The notes: generated by a model from the sequence alone, not told the origin. A stretch of DNA of 64,000 nucleotides from Collimonas silvisoli (GCF_018305005.1 NZ_JAGQEG010000005.1:26159-90158), one strand, 5' to 3'; shown: positions 50,578 through 63,012, counted from the stretch's first letter. Numbers and translations are program-made.

Positions 50578-51780
50578 ATGACTGAAGCCGAATTCTTCGA
50601 CACGTTTGATGCAGAGCGTTGGAGTCTTACCTTCATGGACGAAGAAGACACCACTCAGCCCGTGCAACAGGTGGGTGTTGTCGCGATCTTCCATTTGGTT
50701 GACGCCTATTTGCCCATACGCCGCAAGCATATCGCCGAGGCGATTGCATTGTATGACCAGCACTTTGGCAGCAAGCTTCAAGGCGGATATCGCGGTGAAA
50801 TGGGTATGAGAATCCAACCCTACTCACGCAAGACCTTCACCGACTGCTTCGAGCACATCACGGCGGAAAATCCAATGAATGCTGTCGAGTTCAAATGGAT
50901 GTCTCGTCCATCCTTTGGGCATGTCAGCGACTATATGTTTGGTGTCTACTCACCTGCTGGCTGGATGGAAAAGATCCATAAGGTGACGACGACAGTGCGC
51001 TTCTACCTGCCGGTGGAGGAACTCCGTGGTGAGGGACGCCAACGCGTTGAGAGACTGCTGTTGGATATGTGCCAGATTCTACGCCCGCTGCATGGCGCAG
51101 CGGGTCTCGCCATTCAAGAATGTCACGAATGGGAAGACTTTCAGTACGTTGAATATGAAGTGGCGTGGGCCTATCGAGGATTGGATGTATGTGTGCCGAT
51201 CAGCAGCCCATCGTGGCGTGATGGCTACATCCATCTCAACTGGTACACATTCCTTGCTCACCACTGGCTGGCCAAGCTAGGCACGGAAGAACAACTGCGA
51301 GCAAAGTTCGCCGACGAACGCATCGCCATCTTGCCGTATCAATGGGGCAGCATCATTCGCGCTGGTGACTGGCCAGCCTTGGGCAAGGCAGGGGCTGACC
51401 CACGCCCCGAGCTGTACGCGAAGGTCAACGACGTCATCAAGCCCCTGCGCGTGAACCATATTGGGTCGTTGCACTACGGCTCGATCGCGGGCGAGATTCG
51501 GTTCAACCCGCGCACCAGCAATCTCTGGTTACGGCGCTTCGATCGCCCAGAAGACGTGCAAGCGGTACTCAAGACGACGCCAGCCCATGGCAAGTCCAAG
51601 TCTTCGCAAGAAAGTGAGAGGTACGTAGTGCGGATCTATTCTGGCACGCCATGTCCGTGGCCCGGCGATTGGAGGTGTGAACAGGCAAGCCATCTCGGCA
51701 CGCGGTTCTTCCAGGCGGGTGACGTCATGCCTGACCTCGGTGATAAGCGCGTGACCTGGCGGCTCGTCAAACCCCTATAG
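50578..51780 (+). CDS. DUF3396 immunity protein, second copy with one repeat
   Basis: A 400-residue DUF3396 protein (VGVVAIFHLVDAYLPIRRKH ... SPSWRDGYIHLNWYTFLAHH), with one C-terminal module from residue 355 (SGTPCPWPGDWRCEQASHLG). It has diverged strongly from the previous gene in the main domain. ATG at 50578 with AGGAAGAG is chosen; a TTG lies 12 bases upstream. A second immunity gene behind one effector suggests protection against variants carried by competitors. 51781-51868 is empty. Confidence 0.8.
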   Translation: MTEAEFFDTFDAERWSLTFMDEEDTTQPVQQVGVVAIFHLVDAYLPIRRKHIAEAIALYDQHFGSKLQGGYRGEMGMRIQPYSRKTFTDCFEHITAENPMNAVEFKWMSRPSFGHVSDYMFGVYSPAGWMEKIHKVTTTVRFYLPVEELRGEGRQRVERLLLDMCQILRPLHGAAGLAIQECHEWEDFQYVEYEVAWAYRGLDVCVPISSPSWRDGYIHLNWYTFLAHHWLAKLGTEEQLRAKFADERIAILPYQWGSIIRAGDWPALGKAGADPRPELYAKVNDVIKPLRVNHIGSLHYGSIAGEIRFNPRTSNLWLRRFDRPEDVQAVLKTTPAHGKSKSSQESERYVVRIYSGTPCPWPGDWRCEQASHLGTRFFQAGDVMPDLGDKRVTWRLVKPL

Positions 51781-51868
51781 ACGAGATAACTCACTCGACG
51801 ATATGGACCGACCTCACGCTTCGACGTGAGCCGGTCACGCCGGTCATCAAGCACTACGCAATAGGCTC

Positions 51869-52408
51869 ATGAACGGAATCAGAAAGCCCGCCCTGTTTTG
51901 GATAGTCGTTGTACTCGTCACGCTGTCAGCGGTATCTCTGGGTATCGCAGCGCTACAGCACGTCCCACGTCTATCCATGTTCGCACGCTACATGCTCGAT
52001 ATTCGGGACGAACCCGTGGCTCCGGCAGCCGTACGCGAAAACTATGACTACTATCGCGATCGCATCGTCTGTTTTCCTGGAACGGCGAAGGATGTCGTTC
52101 CCTATCCCGCGCCAAGCGAGGAGGATCCGCTCTCCCTCCTCTTCGCAGACATTTCGGGCGCACTCGACCTACAGACGGCAGACGGTGAAGAGGTCGGCGT
52201 ATGGGTGACCAAACACGATGCGCTCGATTGGGAAGCCACGGCTATTTCCGACATCACTGCTGGCGATGACATCAAGGTGTGCGGATCGCCCATGCCGTGG
52301 CCGACGTTTAGTCCCAAAGACGAGACTAGGCTTCTTGTCGTAGGACGCATCGTCGAGCATCGCTCGCAAAGTGCGCAAACGAGTCGGCCCCTAACGGGGC
52401 CGAAGTGA
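51869..52408 (+). CDS. Membrane-anchored hypothetical protein, 179 aa
   Basis: A 179-residue protein with an N-terminal membrane helix (ALFWIVVVLVTLSAVSLGIA) and a periplasmic or cytoplasmic domain with ENYDYYRDRIVCFPGTAKDV and GRIVEHRSQSAQTSR. The end of the gene contains a GGCCCC-TAAC-GGGGCC hairpin. It closes the T6SS cargo unit; it may be a further immunity or accessory protein. The family is not known to me. It is convergent with the helicase gene at 52450. Confidence 0.65.
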   Translation: MNGIRKPALFWIVVVLVTLSAVSLGIAALQHVPRLSMFARYMLDIRDEPVAPAAVRENYDYYRDRIVCFPGTAKDVVPYPAPSEEDPLSLLFADISGALDLQTADGEEVGVWVTKHDALDWEATAISDITAGDDIKVCGSPMPWPTFSPKDETRLLVVGRIVEHRSQSAQTSRPLTGPK

Positions 52409-52449
52409 TGATGCCCATGCGTGAGGCCTCATCGCATGCGGTGCGCTCC

Positions 52450-53871
52450 CTACCGCTGCGGAACCAGGACCGGCGTTGCCGAACAGATGACCAGCCGCGC
52501 CGAGCCGCGCGTCATGGCGACATAGAGATGACGCGCATCCATATCTTCCGGGCTTGGTATAACAGCGACCTCGGCTTCGAGCCCCTTCAACAACAAGGTG
52601 CTGCCGATGGCGCGGCGTGCTAACGGTCGACTCTCGTGGCGATTACGTTCTCGTTCTCGGACCGTGGCTTCTGCAAAGGTCCCCCGACCGCCGGCAACCG
52701 ACTGCATGGCGCGCAGGCAGCCGTACAGTACGTCTGGCCGATACACGCGCGCGTCCGGCTGGCGGGTCAAAGCGCGCAACGCTTCTATCGCCAAGGGGAA
52801 CGTCGGCGTAGCGGCGAACGCCAGCAACGCGGCTTCCGCTGGCGTCGGTGGCGTGCGAGCGGTTCTGCGCCGCAGGGAATCAAGCCGAGGCAACAAGGTA
52901 GCGACGCCCACCTGCGTCATGTTCTCGCCAGCGAAGTTGATCAACTGCGTGACGGCATCCGCAGCTTGCAGGTTGAAGGTCCGGCCGAAGTTGGTGAGAT
53001 CGGCCAGGTCCACCGGTTCGACCGCGGTGGCGCCAGGCGTTTGGCTGGCCATCTGCCGACGCCCTCGCGGATTGCGGCTGTCACCGATGACCAGCACCTG
53101 CCCCTCGGGTGTCACCGACCTCGTCATCGCCGCGGCCATGCGTTGCCGCTCGGCAGTAGCGGGCTGCAACTGGATCCAACTAACTTCGGGAGAAGCTTGA
53201 CGCAAATCGATGTTGCCGCCCGCCAGCAACTGGCGACGGCAATCCAGCAACCACTGGCCAAACCCTTGGGTGCCAGCATTGATCCAGCGCCAGGGCTGGT
53301 TGAGCTCACCGATCGATGGAAACTGCGGCAGCACATGCGCGTTCCAGTCCACCAGTTGGTTGCCGCCGAAGCCGAAGATGGCCTGCATCGGGTCGCCAAG
53401 GATGCTCGTGGGCAGAATCTCGGCGAGCGCCGTCACCAGCGTGTGCTGGACCAAATTGCAGTCCTGGTACTCGTCGACGATGAGGTGCGCATACGTTGCC
53501 ACGAGGGTGTCGTTCAGATGGCCGGCTTGTACCAGCGCACAAGCGGCCGCGCGGATCGCCGGATAATCGACACGCGGATTTGTCAGCTCGAGCATGGCGG
53601 CGGGTATGCCGCTACGCTGCGGGAAGGTGCTGACCAAGCGCATGGCAAAGCCGTCGATCGTGGCCACGCGATACGCCGAAGACGGCACGTTGCCACGCTG
53701 CATGCGCAATCGCAACGTGGTCACGCCCGCGTTGGTATGGGTAAGAACGAGAACCGGCTTGGCGCCCGTGTGTTGGGTCAGCGTGTCGGCGATGATCTGC
53801 GTCTTGCCGCAACCGGCCGGCGCGGTCACGGTGCCTCGCCGGACTGCGAACAGGTCGAGATCAGGCGGCAT
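52450..53871 (-). CDS. gajB: GajB-like UvrD-family helicase
   Basis: A 473-residue superfamily 1 helicase: Walker A VTAPAGCGKTQII near 15-28, DEYQD box in HLIVDEYQDCNLVQH, motif III ILGDPMQAIFGFGG, and motif VI HLYVAMTRGSARLV at the end. Length and position after an OLD nuclease match GajB of the Gabija anti-phage system. I chose ATG 53871 (AGGTGGGCCC site) rather than the TTG at 53895. It overlaps the upstream nuclease gene by 11 bases, so the two are translated together. Confidence 0.8.
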   Translation of the reverse strand: MPPDLDLFAVRRGTVTAPAGCGKTQIIADTLTQHTGAKPVLVLTHTNAGVTTLRLRMQRGNVPSSAYRVATIDGFAMRLVSTFPQRSGIPAAMLELTNPRVDYPAIRAAACALVQAGHLNDTLVATYAHLIVDEYQDCNLVQHTLVTALAEILPTSILGDPMQAIFGFGGNQLVDWNAHVLPQFPSIGELNQPWRWINAGTQGFGQWLLDCRRQLLAGGNIDLRQASPEVSWIQLQPATAERQRMAAAMTRSVTPEGQVLVIGDSRNPRGRRQMASQTPGATAVEPVDLADLTNFGRTFNLQAADAVTQLINFAGENMTQVGVATLLPRLDSLRRRTARTPPTPAEAALLAFAATPTFPLAIEALRALTRQPDARVYRPDVLYGCLRAMQSVAGGRGTFAEATVRERERNRHESRPLARRAIGSTLLLKGLEAEVAVIPSPEDMDARHLYVAMTRGSARLVICSATPVLVPQR

Positions 53872-55594
53872 GGGCCCACCTGTATAACCGCTCAATCAGG
53901 GCAAGAAATCCAGCTTCAGTGGTAGGGAGATGCGGGCCAACAATCTCTTTCGCGAGGGCTTCGAACTTGGTCACGGATTTGAACCAGCTGTTCTTGCGAT
54001 TGCGCGATGCCAAACCGAGGGTTTGGCGCACGTCCGGGGGATAGGCGTGCCCCAGTTGCCGTTGCGCCCGAACATGCGCGAGCGTGACCTGTCCGTTGGA
54101 CTGGGTCTGGATGTGTGCGGCCACCAACTCTTCGTCGAGCCACTCGACTGCCCGCTGAAGCAGCTGATCCACGGCCACGTCCGGCAAGCTCTGAAACAGC
54201 TCATCCTCCAATGCGCGACCCGGCCGCCAGGTGATCCACTCTCCGCCCATGGCCTGGAATGCCTCGACGGCCGCTGGCGTGGGCGGCTTGTCGGCGTCGA
54301 CGAGCACAAGGACGCGATAGCCCAGCTTCCGAAGCGCTGTGCCACGCACAAAGCACCTGTCGGGCTCGCCGCCGCCAACGTTGACGTATGACGTGCCTGC
54401 GGCAAGCATCGAACGCCCGTTCACCTGCGTCCAGCATTGATCCAGCCCGCGGACAAAGCCGACTTCGCTGGCGCCTTCGCACACGATGACGCTGCGCGCA
54501 AGAAACGCCTCCGGATCCAATCTGATGGTGCTCTGCACGTCATCGTCGACGCCGACCACACGCACTCTGTATGCACCGTCCGGCTCTTTGCGAACGACGA
54601 AGATCTGCTCGCCACTGAGCTCCCTCACGGCCACCGGTGAATGGGTGGTCAGGAACGCCTGCAGGGGTGGCGGATTTTCCTTTGCCCCAAGGTCGTTGAG
54701 CAGGCGGACAAGCCGGTGCGGTTCCAGCCCATATTCCACCTCGTCGATCAAGGCGATCGATGCGCGCTGGGCTGCGGCTCGTTGTAGCCCGGCCACCAGC
54801 AAGCGAGACGAGCCGGTGCCCAGCGAGCGCAAGGGCACACCCCACTCGTCATGCAGGGCGATGGCACCATCGCTGATCGAAACCGAGTGCGCATCTAGCA
54901 ACGCCTGAGCCTGTGCGCCGACAGGAACCCCCAGCGCGTTCGCCTTCGCCGTCACGATCTGCAGTGTTTCGGCCAGTTGGGCGCCGGCCTGGTTGCCGAA
55001 GTTGGCGCGTGCCAGACGGGCGGCGTTAGCAAGCTCGGCGCCCAAGTTGGGGCGATCGTCGCTCAACCGATTGAGGACAGATCCGCGCGTCCAGGACAGG
55101 TTCGAACTGGCGTAGGTGCCCAGCCGTGCGGGCGCCAGCGCAACACGATCTTTCCAGGCAATGTTGCGCTCCAGGCCCAGTGCTTGGGCGCGCTGGGACA
55201 CCAGCGTCCAGGCGGGCTCCAGTTCGCTGTCCACCGTCAGCCGTAGCGTGAGGACGGTTTCCAATCCCTGCTGGGGTTCTTCGTGCAACACCCCGGTCGC
55301 GACGTCGAACGCCCGCAGGTAATGACCGTAGGCATCCAGATCCTTCAGCGCGTCGGGCAACTGGCCCAGGGTGAGCGTGATCTGGATGGGCTGGGTAACG
55401 TCGAGGGCGAAAAAATCGGTATCGCCGAAGGTGACGTTCCGCCGAGCACCGAGACACAGGTCGACGGCATCCACAATGGTGGTCTTGCCGCTGTCGCCCG
55501 GGCCGATGAGGCAGTTCAGGCCTAGCGAGGGGTGCCAGGAAAGCGTTTGTATGGACCTGAAATGCTGGATGTCAATTTGAAAAATCCGAACCAC
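53861..55594 (-). CDS. gajA: GajA-like OLD-family ATP-dependent nuclease
   Basis: A 577-residue protein: ABC-type ATPase head with Walker A LIGPGDSGKTTIVDAV at about 29-44, signature-like GTGSSRLLVAGL, Walker B IALIDEVEYGLEPHR, then a TOPRIM domain with VIVCEGASEVGF (glutamate) and VLVLVDADKPPT (DxD). This is the OLD/GajA layout, and the length equals that of GajA. I chose the GTG at 55594 because GGAGG lies just before it; ATG 55621 is possible. Together with the helicase it forms a Gabija-like defence system. Its promoter may be a TATAAT at 55744-55749 on the minus strand; no good -35 is seen. Confidence 0.8.
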   Translation of the reverse strand: MVRIFQIDIQHFRSIQTLSWHPSLGLNCLIGPGDSGKTTIVDAVDLCLGARRNVTFGDTDFFALDVTQPIQITLTLGQLPDALKDLDAYGHYLRAFDVATGVLHEEPQQGLETVLTLRLTVDSELEPAWTLVSQRAQALGLERNIAWKDRVALAPARLGTYASSNLSWTRGSVLNRLSDDRPNLGAELANAARLARANFGNQAGAQLAETLQIVTAKANALGVPVGAQAQALLDAHSVSISDGAIALHDEWGVPLRSLGTGSSRLLVAGLQRAAAQRASIALIDEVEYGLEPHRLVRLLNDLGAKENPPPLQAFLTTHSPVAVRELSGEQIFVVRKEPDGAYRVRVVGVDDDVQSTIRLDPEAFLARSVIVCEGASEVGFVRGLDQCWTQVNGRSMLAAGTSYVNVGGGEPDRCFVRGTALRKLGYRVLVLVDADKPPTPAAVEAFQAMGGEWITWRPGRALEDELFQSLPDVAVDQLLQRAVEWLDEELVAAHIQTQSNGQVTLAHVRAQRQLGHAYPPDVRQTLGLASRNRKNSWFKSVTKFEALAKEIVGPHLPTTEAGFLALIERLYRWAHAA

Positions 55595-56116
55595 GCCCCC
55601 TCCTTCGTTTTTCTGCGTCATCCACCTAACGGCGGTAATCACCGGCCACGGCACGACGAGGCATCCGCGCATGTCGCGTCCGCGTTGCAGCGCGACTCCC
55701 CAAACAGTTCGATGGTCGACGTCCGTCGGTGCCCTGTGATTGCATTATAAGGGATGCAGAACCAACCAACTTTGGGAAATGCAGTCACCCATCTGGGATA
55801 CGGGCGCCCTGACGAGCAACCGACAGGGAACGCCCTTTCGACGCGCCGTCTCAGGCGCGACCCATCGATATCTGGGGTAGCGAACTGGCTGGAGATGCCC
55901 AGTGGAAAAGGAAGGGGAAGGTCTAACGGAAGGGGGGCAAGGGGAAAGGCCCTACCCGAAAAGCGAAAAGGCCATCGAGCCACGCCCTTCATCCCTGCAC
56001 GAAACACGGACAACGAGCACATCGGATTGTCCGTCGCCGCGCGGTATCCGCCGATCTATATCTGCTGCTTCAAAAAGGAAAAGGCCCTCCCGCGGCCTGT
56101 TGCTGCCGGAGCACGC
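55595..56116. other. Gap between Gabija-like operon and relaxase, candidate oriT region
   Basis: A 520-base gap between divergent genes. It holds the likely minus-strand promoter of the nuclease gene, an imperfect inverted repeat GGGCG-x-CCTG (55802-55811) with CAGG-xxx-CGCCC (55824-55835), and a purine-rich stretch near 55900-55950. The relaxase frame is open through part of it, but these codons look non-coding. MobH-type elements often carry oriT near the relaxase, so this is the natural candidate. Confidence 0.4.
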
Positions 56117-57994
56117 ATGTTCAGACTGTTCTCGAAGAAGTCGGCGGCGCCCACGTCCGCGCCGCCCGATACCGCGCCACGCGGTTTCACGCGCCCCGCG
56201 TCGGCACCAGCGCTGCTGAGTACCCAGCGTCGGCAGATGCTGCTGGAGCACATCTGGCAACGCACGTCGTTGTCCCGCACGCAGTTCGCCCTGCTGTATC
56301 GGCAGCCACTGGAGCGCTACGCAGCGCTGGTGCAGGAACTCCCCGCGTCGGAGAGCCACCACCACGCGTATCCCGGTGGCATGCTGGACCACGGCCTAGA
56401 GATCGTCGCCTACGCGTTGAAGCTCCGCCAATCGCGCCTGCTGCCGGTCGGCACAACACCTGAAGATCAGGCGGCGCAGGCGGAAGTTTGGACGGCCGCG
56501 ACGGCCTACGCCGCGCTGCTGCACGACCTGGGCAAGATTGCAGTGGACCTCGACGTCGAACTCGCCGATGGGCTTACCTGGCATCCATGGCATGGCCCAC
56601 TGAACCAGCCTTATCGGTTTCGCTATCGCGAGGGGCGTGCGTATCGCCTGCACAGCGCCGCCACGGGACTGCTCTACACGCAGGTGCTGGACAACCCCAT
56701 CCTCGACTGGCTCAGCAACCATCACGAGGCGTGGTCGTCACTGCTTTACGTATTGGCCGGCCAATACGAGCATGCCGGCGTGCTGGGCGAACTGGTCGTA
56801 CAAGCCGATCAGGCCTCGGTCGCGCAGGCGCTGGGCGGCGACCCAAGCAAGGCGCTGGCCGCGCCGAAGCATGCGCTGCAGCGCAAGCTGCTGGAAGGTT
56901 TGCGCTACCTGCTCAAGCACGAGTTCAAGCTGAATCAGCCGCAGGCATCAGACGGCTGGCTCACGCAGGACGCGCTGTGGCTCGTGAGCAAGACCGTGTC
57001 GGACAAACTCCGTGCTCACCTGCTGTCGCAGGGCATCGAGGGCATTCCCAGCAGCAACACGGCGCTGTTCACCATCTTGCAAGACCACGGCATGGCCCAG
57101 CCGACGACGGACGGCAAGGCGATCTGGAAGGCGACGGTGACCGGGGACAACGGTTGGTCACACACCTTTACCTTCCTCCAGTTGGCACCGGCACTGATCT
57201 GGGACGACGCCACGCAGCGCCCGCCGCTGTTCGCGGGAACCGTGGTCGTGGAAGCCATGGTCACCGAAGACGACACGGCGATGGCCGGCGCCACCGATGC
57301 GCGCCTGCCGCCTACGACGCCGACCGTGGTGCCCACGCCCGCCCCGGCAGACGCCATCACCGACTTGCTGAACCTGTTCGGCGCGGCGCCTGAGCCCGCC
57401 AACACGGATGCGCCTGCGCCGGAGCAGGAACAGCCCCAGCGCGTGATACCGAAGGCTCCGCCGAGGGCCACACAGGCCCCAGCGACGAAGCCAACGGCGA
57501 TGCCACTGCCTGCGCCAGCCGTTCCGCCCGCACTGCCCACACCTCCATCGCCTGCTACAGAACCGCAGCCGCTGCACGCCGCGGCTGCGAGCGCGCCGCC
57601 CTCGGGCAAACACTTCATCGCGTGGCTTCGTCATGCAGTGCAGAACCACAAACTGGTGATCAACGACGCGAAGGCGCTGGTGCATACGGTGGCCGATACC
57701 GTTTACCTGGTCAGCCCAGGCATTTTCCAGCGCTATGCCCAGGAGCACCCGCGCGTGGCGGCGCTAGCCAAGGAGCAGCAACTCCACGATTGGCAGTGGA
57801 TGCAGAAGCAGTTCGAAAAGCTGCAGATTCACCGCAAGCAGGCTAACGGGCTGAATATTTGGACATGCGAAGTGACCGGGCCGCGCAAGTCGAGGCGGCT
57901 TCACGGCTACCTGCTCCATGAGCCGTCCGTTTTGTTCGGCGAGCCGCAGACAAACAACCCGTACTTGACACTCACGCCCTCATCATTCGGCTGA
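56117..57994 (+). CDS. traI: MobH-family relaxase TraI (TraI_2)
   Basis: A 625-residue relaxase. The TraI_2 domain has ASESHHHAYPGGMLDHGLEI (HHH at 81-83, DH at 91-92) and ALLHDLGKIAVD with the HD pair at 136-137, the metal-binding set of MobH. A long proline- and alanine-rich linker (about 410-505) joins it to the TraI_2_C domain (HFIAWLRHAVQNHKLVINDA ... IFQRYAQEHPRVAALAKEQQ). It nicks oriT and leads the transferred strand. ATG at 56117 follows CCGGAGCACGC. It is the last large gene before the ICE edge. Confidence 0.95.
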   Translation: MFRLFSKKSAAPTSAPPDTAPRGFTRPASAPALLSTQRRQMLLEHIWQRTSLSRTQFALLYRQPLERYAALVQELPASESHHHAYPGGMLDHGLEIVAYALKLRQSRLLPVGTTPEDQAAQAEVWTAATAYAALLHDLGKIAVDLDVELADGLTWHPWHGPLNQPYRFRYREGRAYRLHSAATGLLYTQVLDNPILDWLSNHHEAWSSLLYVLAGQYEHAGVLGELVVQADQASVAQALGGDPSKALAAPKHALQRKLLEGLRYLLKHEFKLNQPQASDGWLTQDALWLVSKTVSDKLRAHLLSQGIEGIPSSNTALFTILQDHGMAQPTTDGKAIWKATVTGDNGWSHTFTFLQLAPALIWDDATQRPPLFAGTVVVEAMVTEDDTAMAGATDARLPPTTPTVVPTPAPADAITDLLNLFGAAPEPANTDAPAPEQEQPQRVIPKAPPRATQAPATKPTAMPLPAPAVPPALPTPPSPATEPQPLHAAAASAPPSGKHFIAWLRHAVQNHKLVINDAKALVHTVADTVYLVSPGIFQRYAQEHPRVAALAKEQQLHDWQWMQKQFEKLQIHRKQANGLNIWTCEVTGPRKSRRLHGYLLHEPSVLFGEPQTNNPYLTLTPSSFG

Positions 57995-57995
57995 C

Positions 57996-58133
57996 TCAGC
58001 GAGCCTGCGCGCACAGGCCCAGCTTCGAATTAGCGTCCCCCAGTTCTTCCGCGCGATCTTTCGCCGCGGCAAGACACTGCAGATAGGTTCGTGTGGCATC
58101 CGATTCCTGGGGTGGCGTCAGGAAATCTGACAT
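57996..58133 (-). CDS. Small ORF at the ICE edge, 45 aa
   Basis: A 45-residue frame, MSDFLTPPQESDATRTYLQC through KLGLCAQAR, helical in character. A GAGGGG site precedes the ATG at 58133. It is convergent with traI and ends 2 bases after it. Too short for a firm call; the codon usage looks coding. Confidence 0.45.
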   Translation of the reverse strand: MSDFLTPPQESDATRTYLQCLAAAKDRAEELGDANSKLGLCAQAR

Positions 58134-58312
58134 GAAACGCCCCTCGGATTGTCACTTGACACCTCGGAGCCCAAAACCGAGCCCCTTCTCGTACATGAGG
58201 TATTATTCCCCTTGGAACTTGCTGGAACTTTAATTTCGCCCCTTGCGAGACCTGTCGCAGCGCCAACCGTTTTGATAGTCGATTTGCTAGTTCTTGAATC
58301 GGCCGCCCAAAA

Positions 58313-58346
58313 CAAAAACCCCGAAAGACCGTGATCTTCCGGGGTT
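58313..58346 (-). terminator. Terminator of tRNA-Ser
   Basis: On the minus strand AACCCCG and CGGGGTT (58340-58346 with 58317-58323), inner AAGA/TCTT, then TTTTTG. It lies 35 bases past the tRNA 3' end. Between 58134 and 58312 no gene is seen; the ICE edge should lie there or in the tRNA. Confidence 0.8.
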
Positions 58347-58381
58347 CCGCCGCCATTAACTGGCGGATGACAGGATAAAAT

Positions 58382-58471
<90 letters not shown>

Positions 58472-58618
58472 GGTTTCGGTCGACTTGCTGTGTTTAATGC
58501 AGCAAAGCGCAAGAGTATAGCAGACTCTTTTTGACTATGGAATGTCTTTTTATCGTTCCCATTCCACAGCAGATATCTACGCTAATTTCGCAAAAAATAG
58601 TCTTTTCAAATCAGATAC

Positions 58619-61015
<2,397 letters not shown>

Positions 61016-61019
<4 letters not shown>

Positions 61020-62068
61020 CGTGCAACCCCACTGCTTGACATTGAACCAGGTGTTTTGCGGGATATTTCTAACCAGCCGTTAGTCGGCTGGCCGGCAAGA
61101 TCTAGCGGAAAATAGCAGCGCACCTGCTCCTGTATTGGATCCTGTCCTGCGCCCAGCAACTCAGGCCGGGTCTGGCGGCAACGGTCTTGCGCATAGGCGC
61201 AGCGCGGGCTGAGCAGGCAGCCGGCAGGCCTGTCATATTGGCCCGGCACGACGCCAGGGATGGTCTGCAAACGTGCGCGGCCGATATTGTGCTCGGGCAG
61301 CGCCGCCAGCAGCGCCTGGGTGTAGGGATGCTTGGGTGCGTTGAAGATATCCGGCACGCGGCCGGTCTCCACCACCTGCCCGGCGTACATCACCACCACC
61401 CGCTGTGCGGTCTGGGCGACAACGCTGAGATCATGAGTGATCAACATCAAGGCCATGCCGCGCTCCTTCTGCAACTGCAGCAGCAGTTCCAGCATTTGCG
61501 CCTGCACCGTGACATCCAGCGCGGTGGTCGGTTCATCGGCAATCAGCAAGCGCGGATTGCAGGCAATGGCTATTGCCACCATCACACGCTGGCTCATGCC
61601 GCCCGACAATTGATGCGGATACGCATCCAGGCGCCGCTCCGGATCGGGAATATCAACCTGCTTCAGCAAGGCCAGCGCTTTCGCCCGCAATTCCTTGTTT
61701 GACCCTCCCTGATGCACGCGCAAGGTTTCCATCAATTGATAGGCCACCGTGTAAGACGGGTTCAGGCTGGTCATCGGATCCTGGAAGATCATCGCGATAT
61801 CCTTGCCCAGCAAGCCACGCCTTTCCTTCTCCGGCATGGTCAGCAGATCGCGGCCGTCGAAGGCCATGCGCTCGCCCGTGACCCGGCCCGGATAATCGAT
61901 CAAGCCCATCAAGGCCAGCGAGGTGACGCTCTTGCCGGAGCCTGACTCGCCGACAATGCCGATCACTTCGCCGGCTTCGACTTCAAGGTCAAGACCGTCG
62001 ACGGCGGTGAACGGTGCTGCCGTCGAGCCGAATTCGACTCTCAGGTTTTTAATTTCTAGCAATGCCAT
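61016..62068 (-). CDS. dppD: Peptide ABC transporter ATP-binding protein, DppD/OppD type
   Basis: A 350-residue ATPase: Walker [17 protein letters not shown], signature [16 protein letters not shown], Walker [17 protein letters not shown], and the C-terminal [17 protein letters not shown] cysteine motif. It is longer than DppF through its C-terminus. It overlaps dppF and dppC. Host operon. Confidence 0.9.
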
Positions 62069-63012
62069 AGGGTTCCGCTCTCTCGTTTCAGTTTGGGGTC
62101 AAGCGCATCGCGCAAGCCGTCACCCATCAGGTTGAACGCCAGCACTGCGATCAGAATCGCCAGCCCCGGGAAGGTCACTACCCACCATGCGCTTTGGATG
62201 AATTCCATTGCGCTGGCCAGCATCGAACCCCATTCAGGCGTCGGCGGTTGCGCCCCCAGCCCCAGAAAACCCAGCGCGGCGGCGTCCAGGATTGCTCCGG
62301 AAAAGCCCAGGGTCGCCTGCACAATCAAGGGCGCCAGGCAATTCGGCAGGACGCAGTCGAACATGATGCGCAAAGGTCCGGCGCCGGCGATGCGCGAGGC
62401 GTTGACATAGTCGCGCGACATTTCGCCGATCACCGCGGCGCGGGTCTGCCGTACATAGTGCGGCATCATCACGATTGCAATGGCATACATCGCATTCATC
62501 AAGCCAGGCCCCAGGATCGCCACCACGGCAATCGCCAGCAACAAGCTCGGCAAAGCCAGCATGACGTCCATCAGGCGCATGATTGTGGTCTCGATCACGC
62601 CGCGGAAATAACCGGCCGTCAATCCCAGCAAAATGCCGACAGCAAGCGACAGCGAGACCGACACCAGGCCGATGATCAGCGACAGCCGGGCGCCGTGGAT
62701 CAGGCGTGACAGCATGTCGCGCCCGACCGGATCGGTGCCAAGCAGGAACTTGCTGCTGCCGCCGGCCTGCCATGCCGGCGGCACCAAGGTCGCATCGCGG
62801 AATTGTTCAATCGGCGAATGGGGTGCGATGAAGTCTGCGAACACGGCCGCCAGCAGCATCACCATGATAATGACGAGGCCGATCACCGCGCCCCGGTTCT
62901 GGCTGAAATACGACCAGAGTTCGCGCGCCGGATGCGGTGGCGCGACAGGAGCAGCAAGCGCCGGCGCGGCGGCCTGAGGCGAACTGATTTGAGTTGGATT
63001 GACGTTATTCAT
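62056..63012 (-). CDS. dppC: Peptide ABC transporter permease, DppC/OppC type
   Basis: A 318-residue permease with a proline- and alanine-rich cytoplasmic N-terminus, then [37 protein letters not shown] and the BPD motif [20 protein letters not shown]. Five or six membrane helices. ATG at 63012, overlapping dppB by 4 bases, is chosen over 63153. It pairs with DppB to form the channel. Confidence 0.9.
   Translation of the reverse strand: MNNVNPTQISSPQAAAPALAAPVAPPHPARELWSYFSQNRGAVIGLVIIMVMLLAAVFADFIAPHSPIEQFRDATLVPPAWQAGGSSKFLLGTDPVGRDMLSRLIHGARLSLIIGLVSVSLSLAVGILLGLTAGYFRGVIETTIMRLMDVMLALPSLLLAIAVVAILGPGLMNAMYAIAIVMMPHYVRQTRAAVIGEMSRDYVNASRIAGAGPLRIMFDCVLPNCLAPLIVQATLGFSGAILDAAALGFLGLGAQPPTPEWGSMLASAMEFIQSAWWVVTFPGLAILIAVLAFNLMGDGLRDALDPKLKRESGTLWHC

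Noticed and set aside
52636..53925. 429-codon plus-strand frame
   Set aside because: Shadow of the UvrD helicase on the minus strand, which has all helicase motifs.
55754..56116. N-terminal extension of the relaxase frame
   Set aside because: The extra 121 codons have no family resemblance and no ribosome binding site; the MFRLF start at 56117 has one and matches usual MobH starts.
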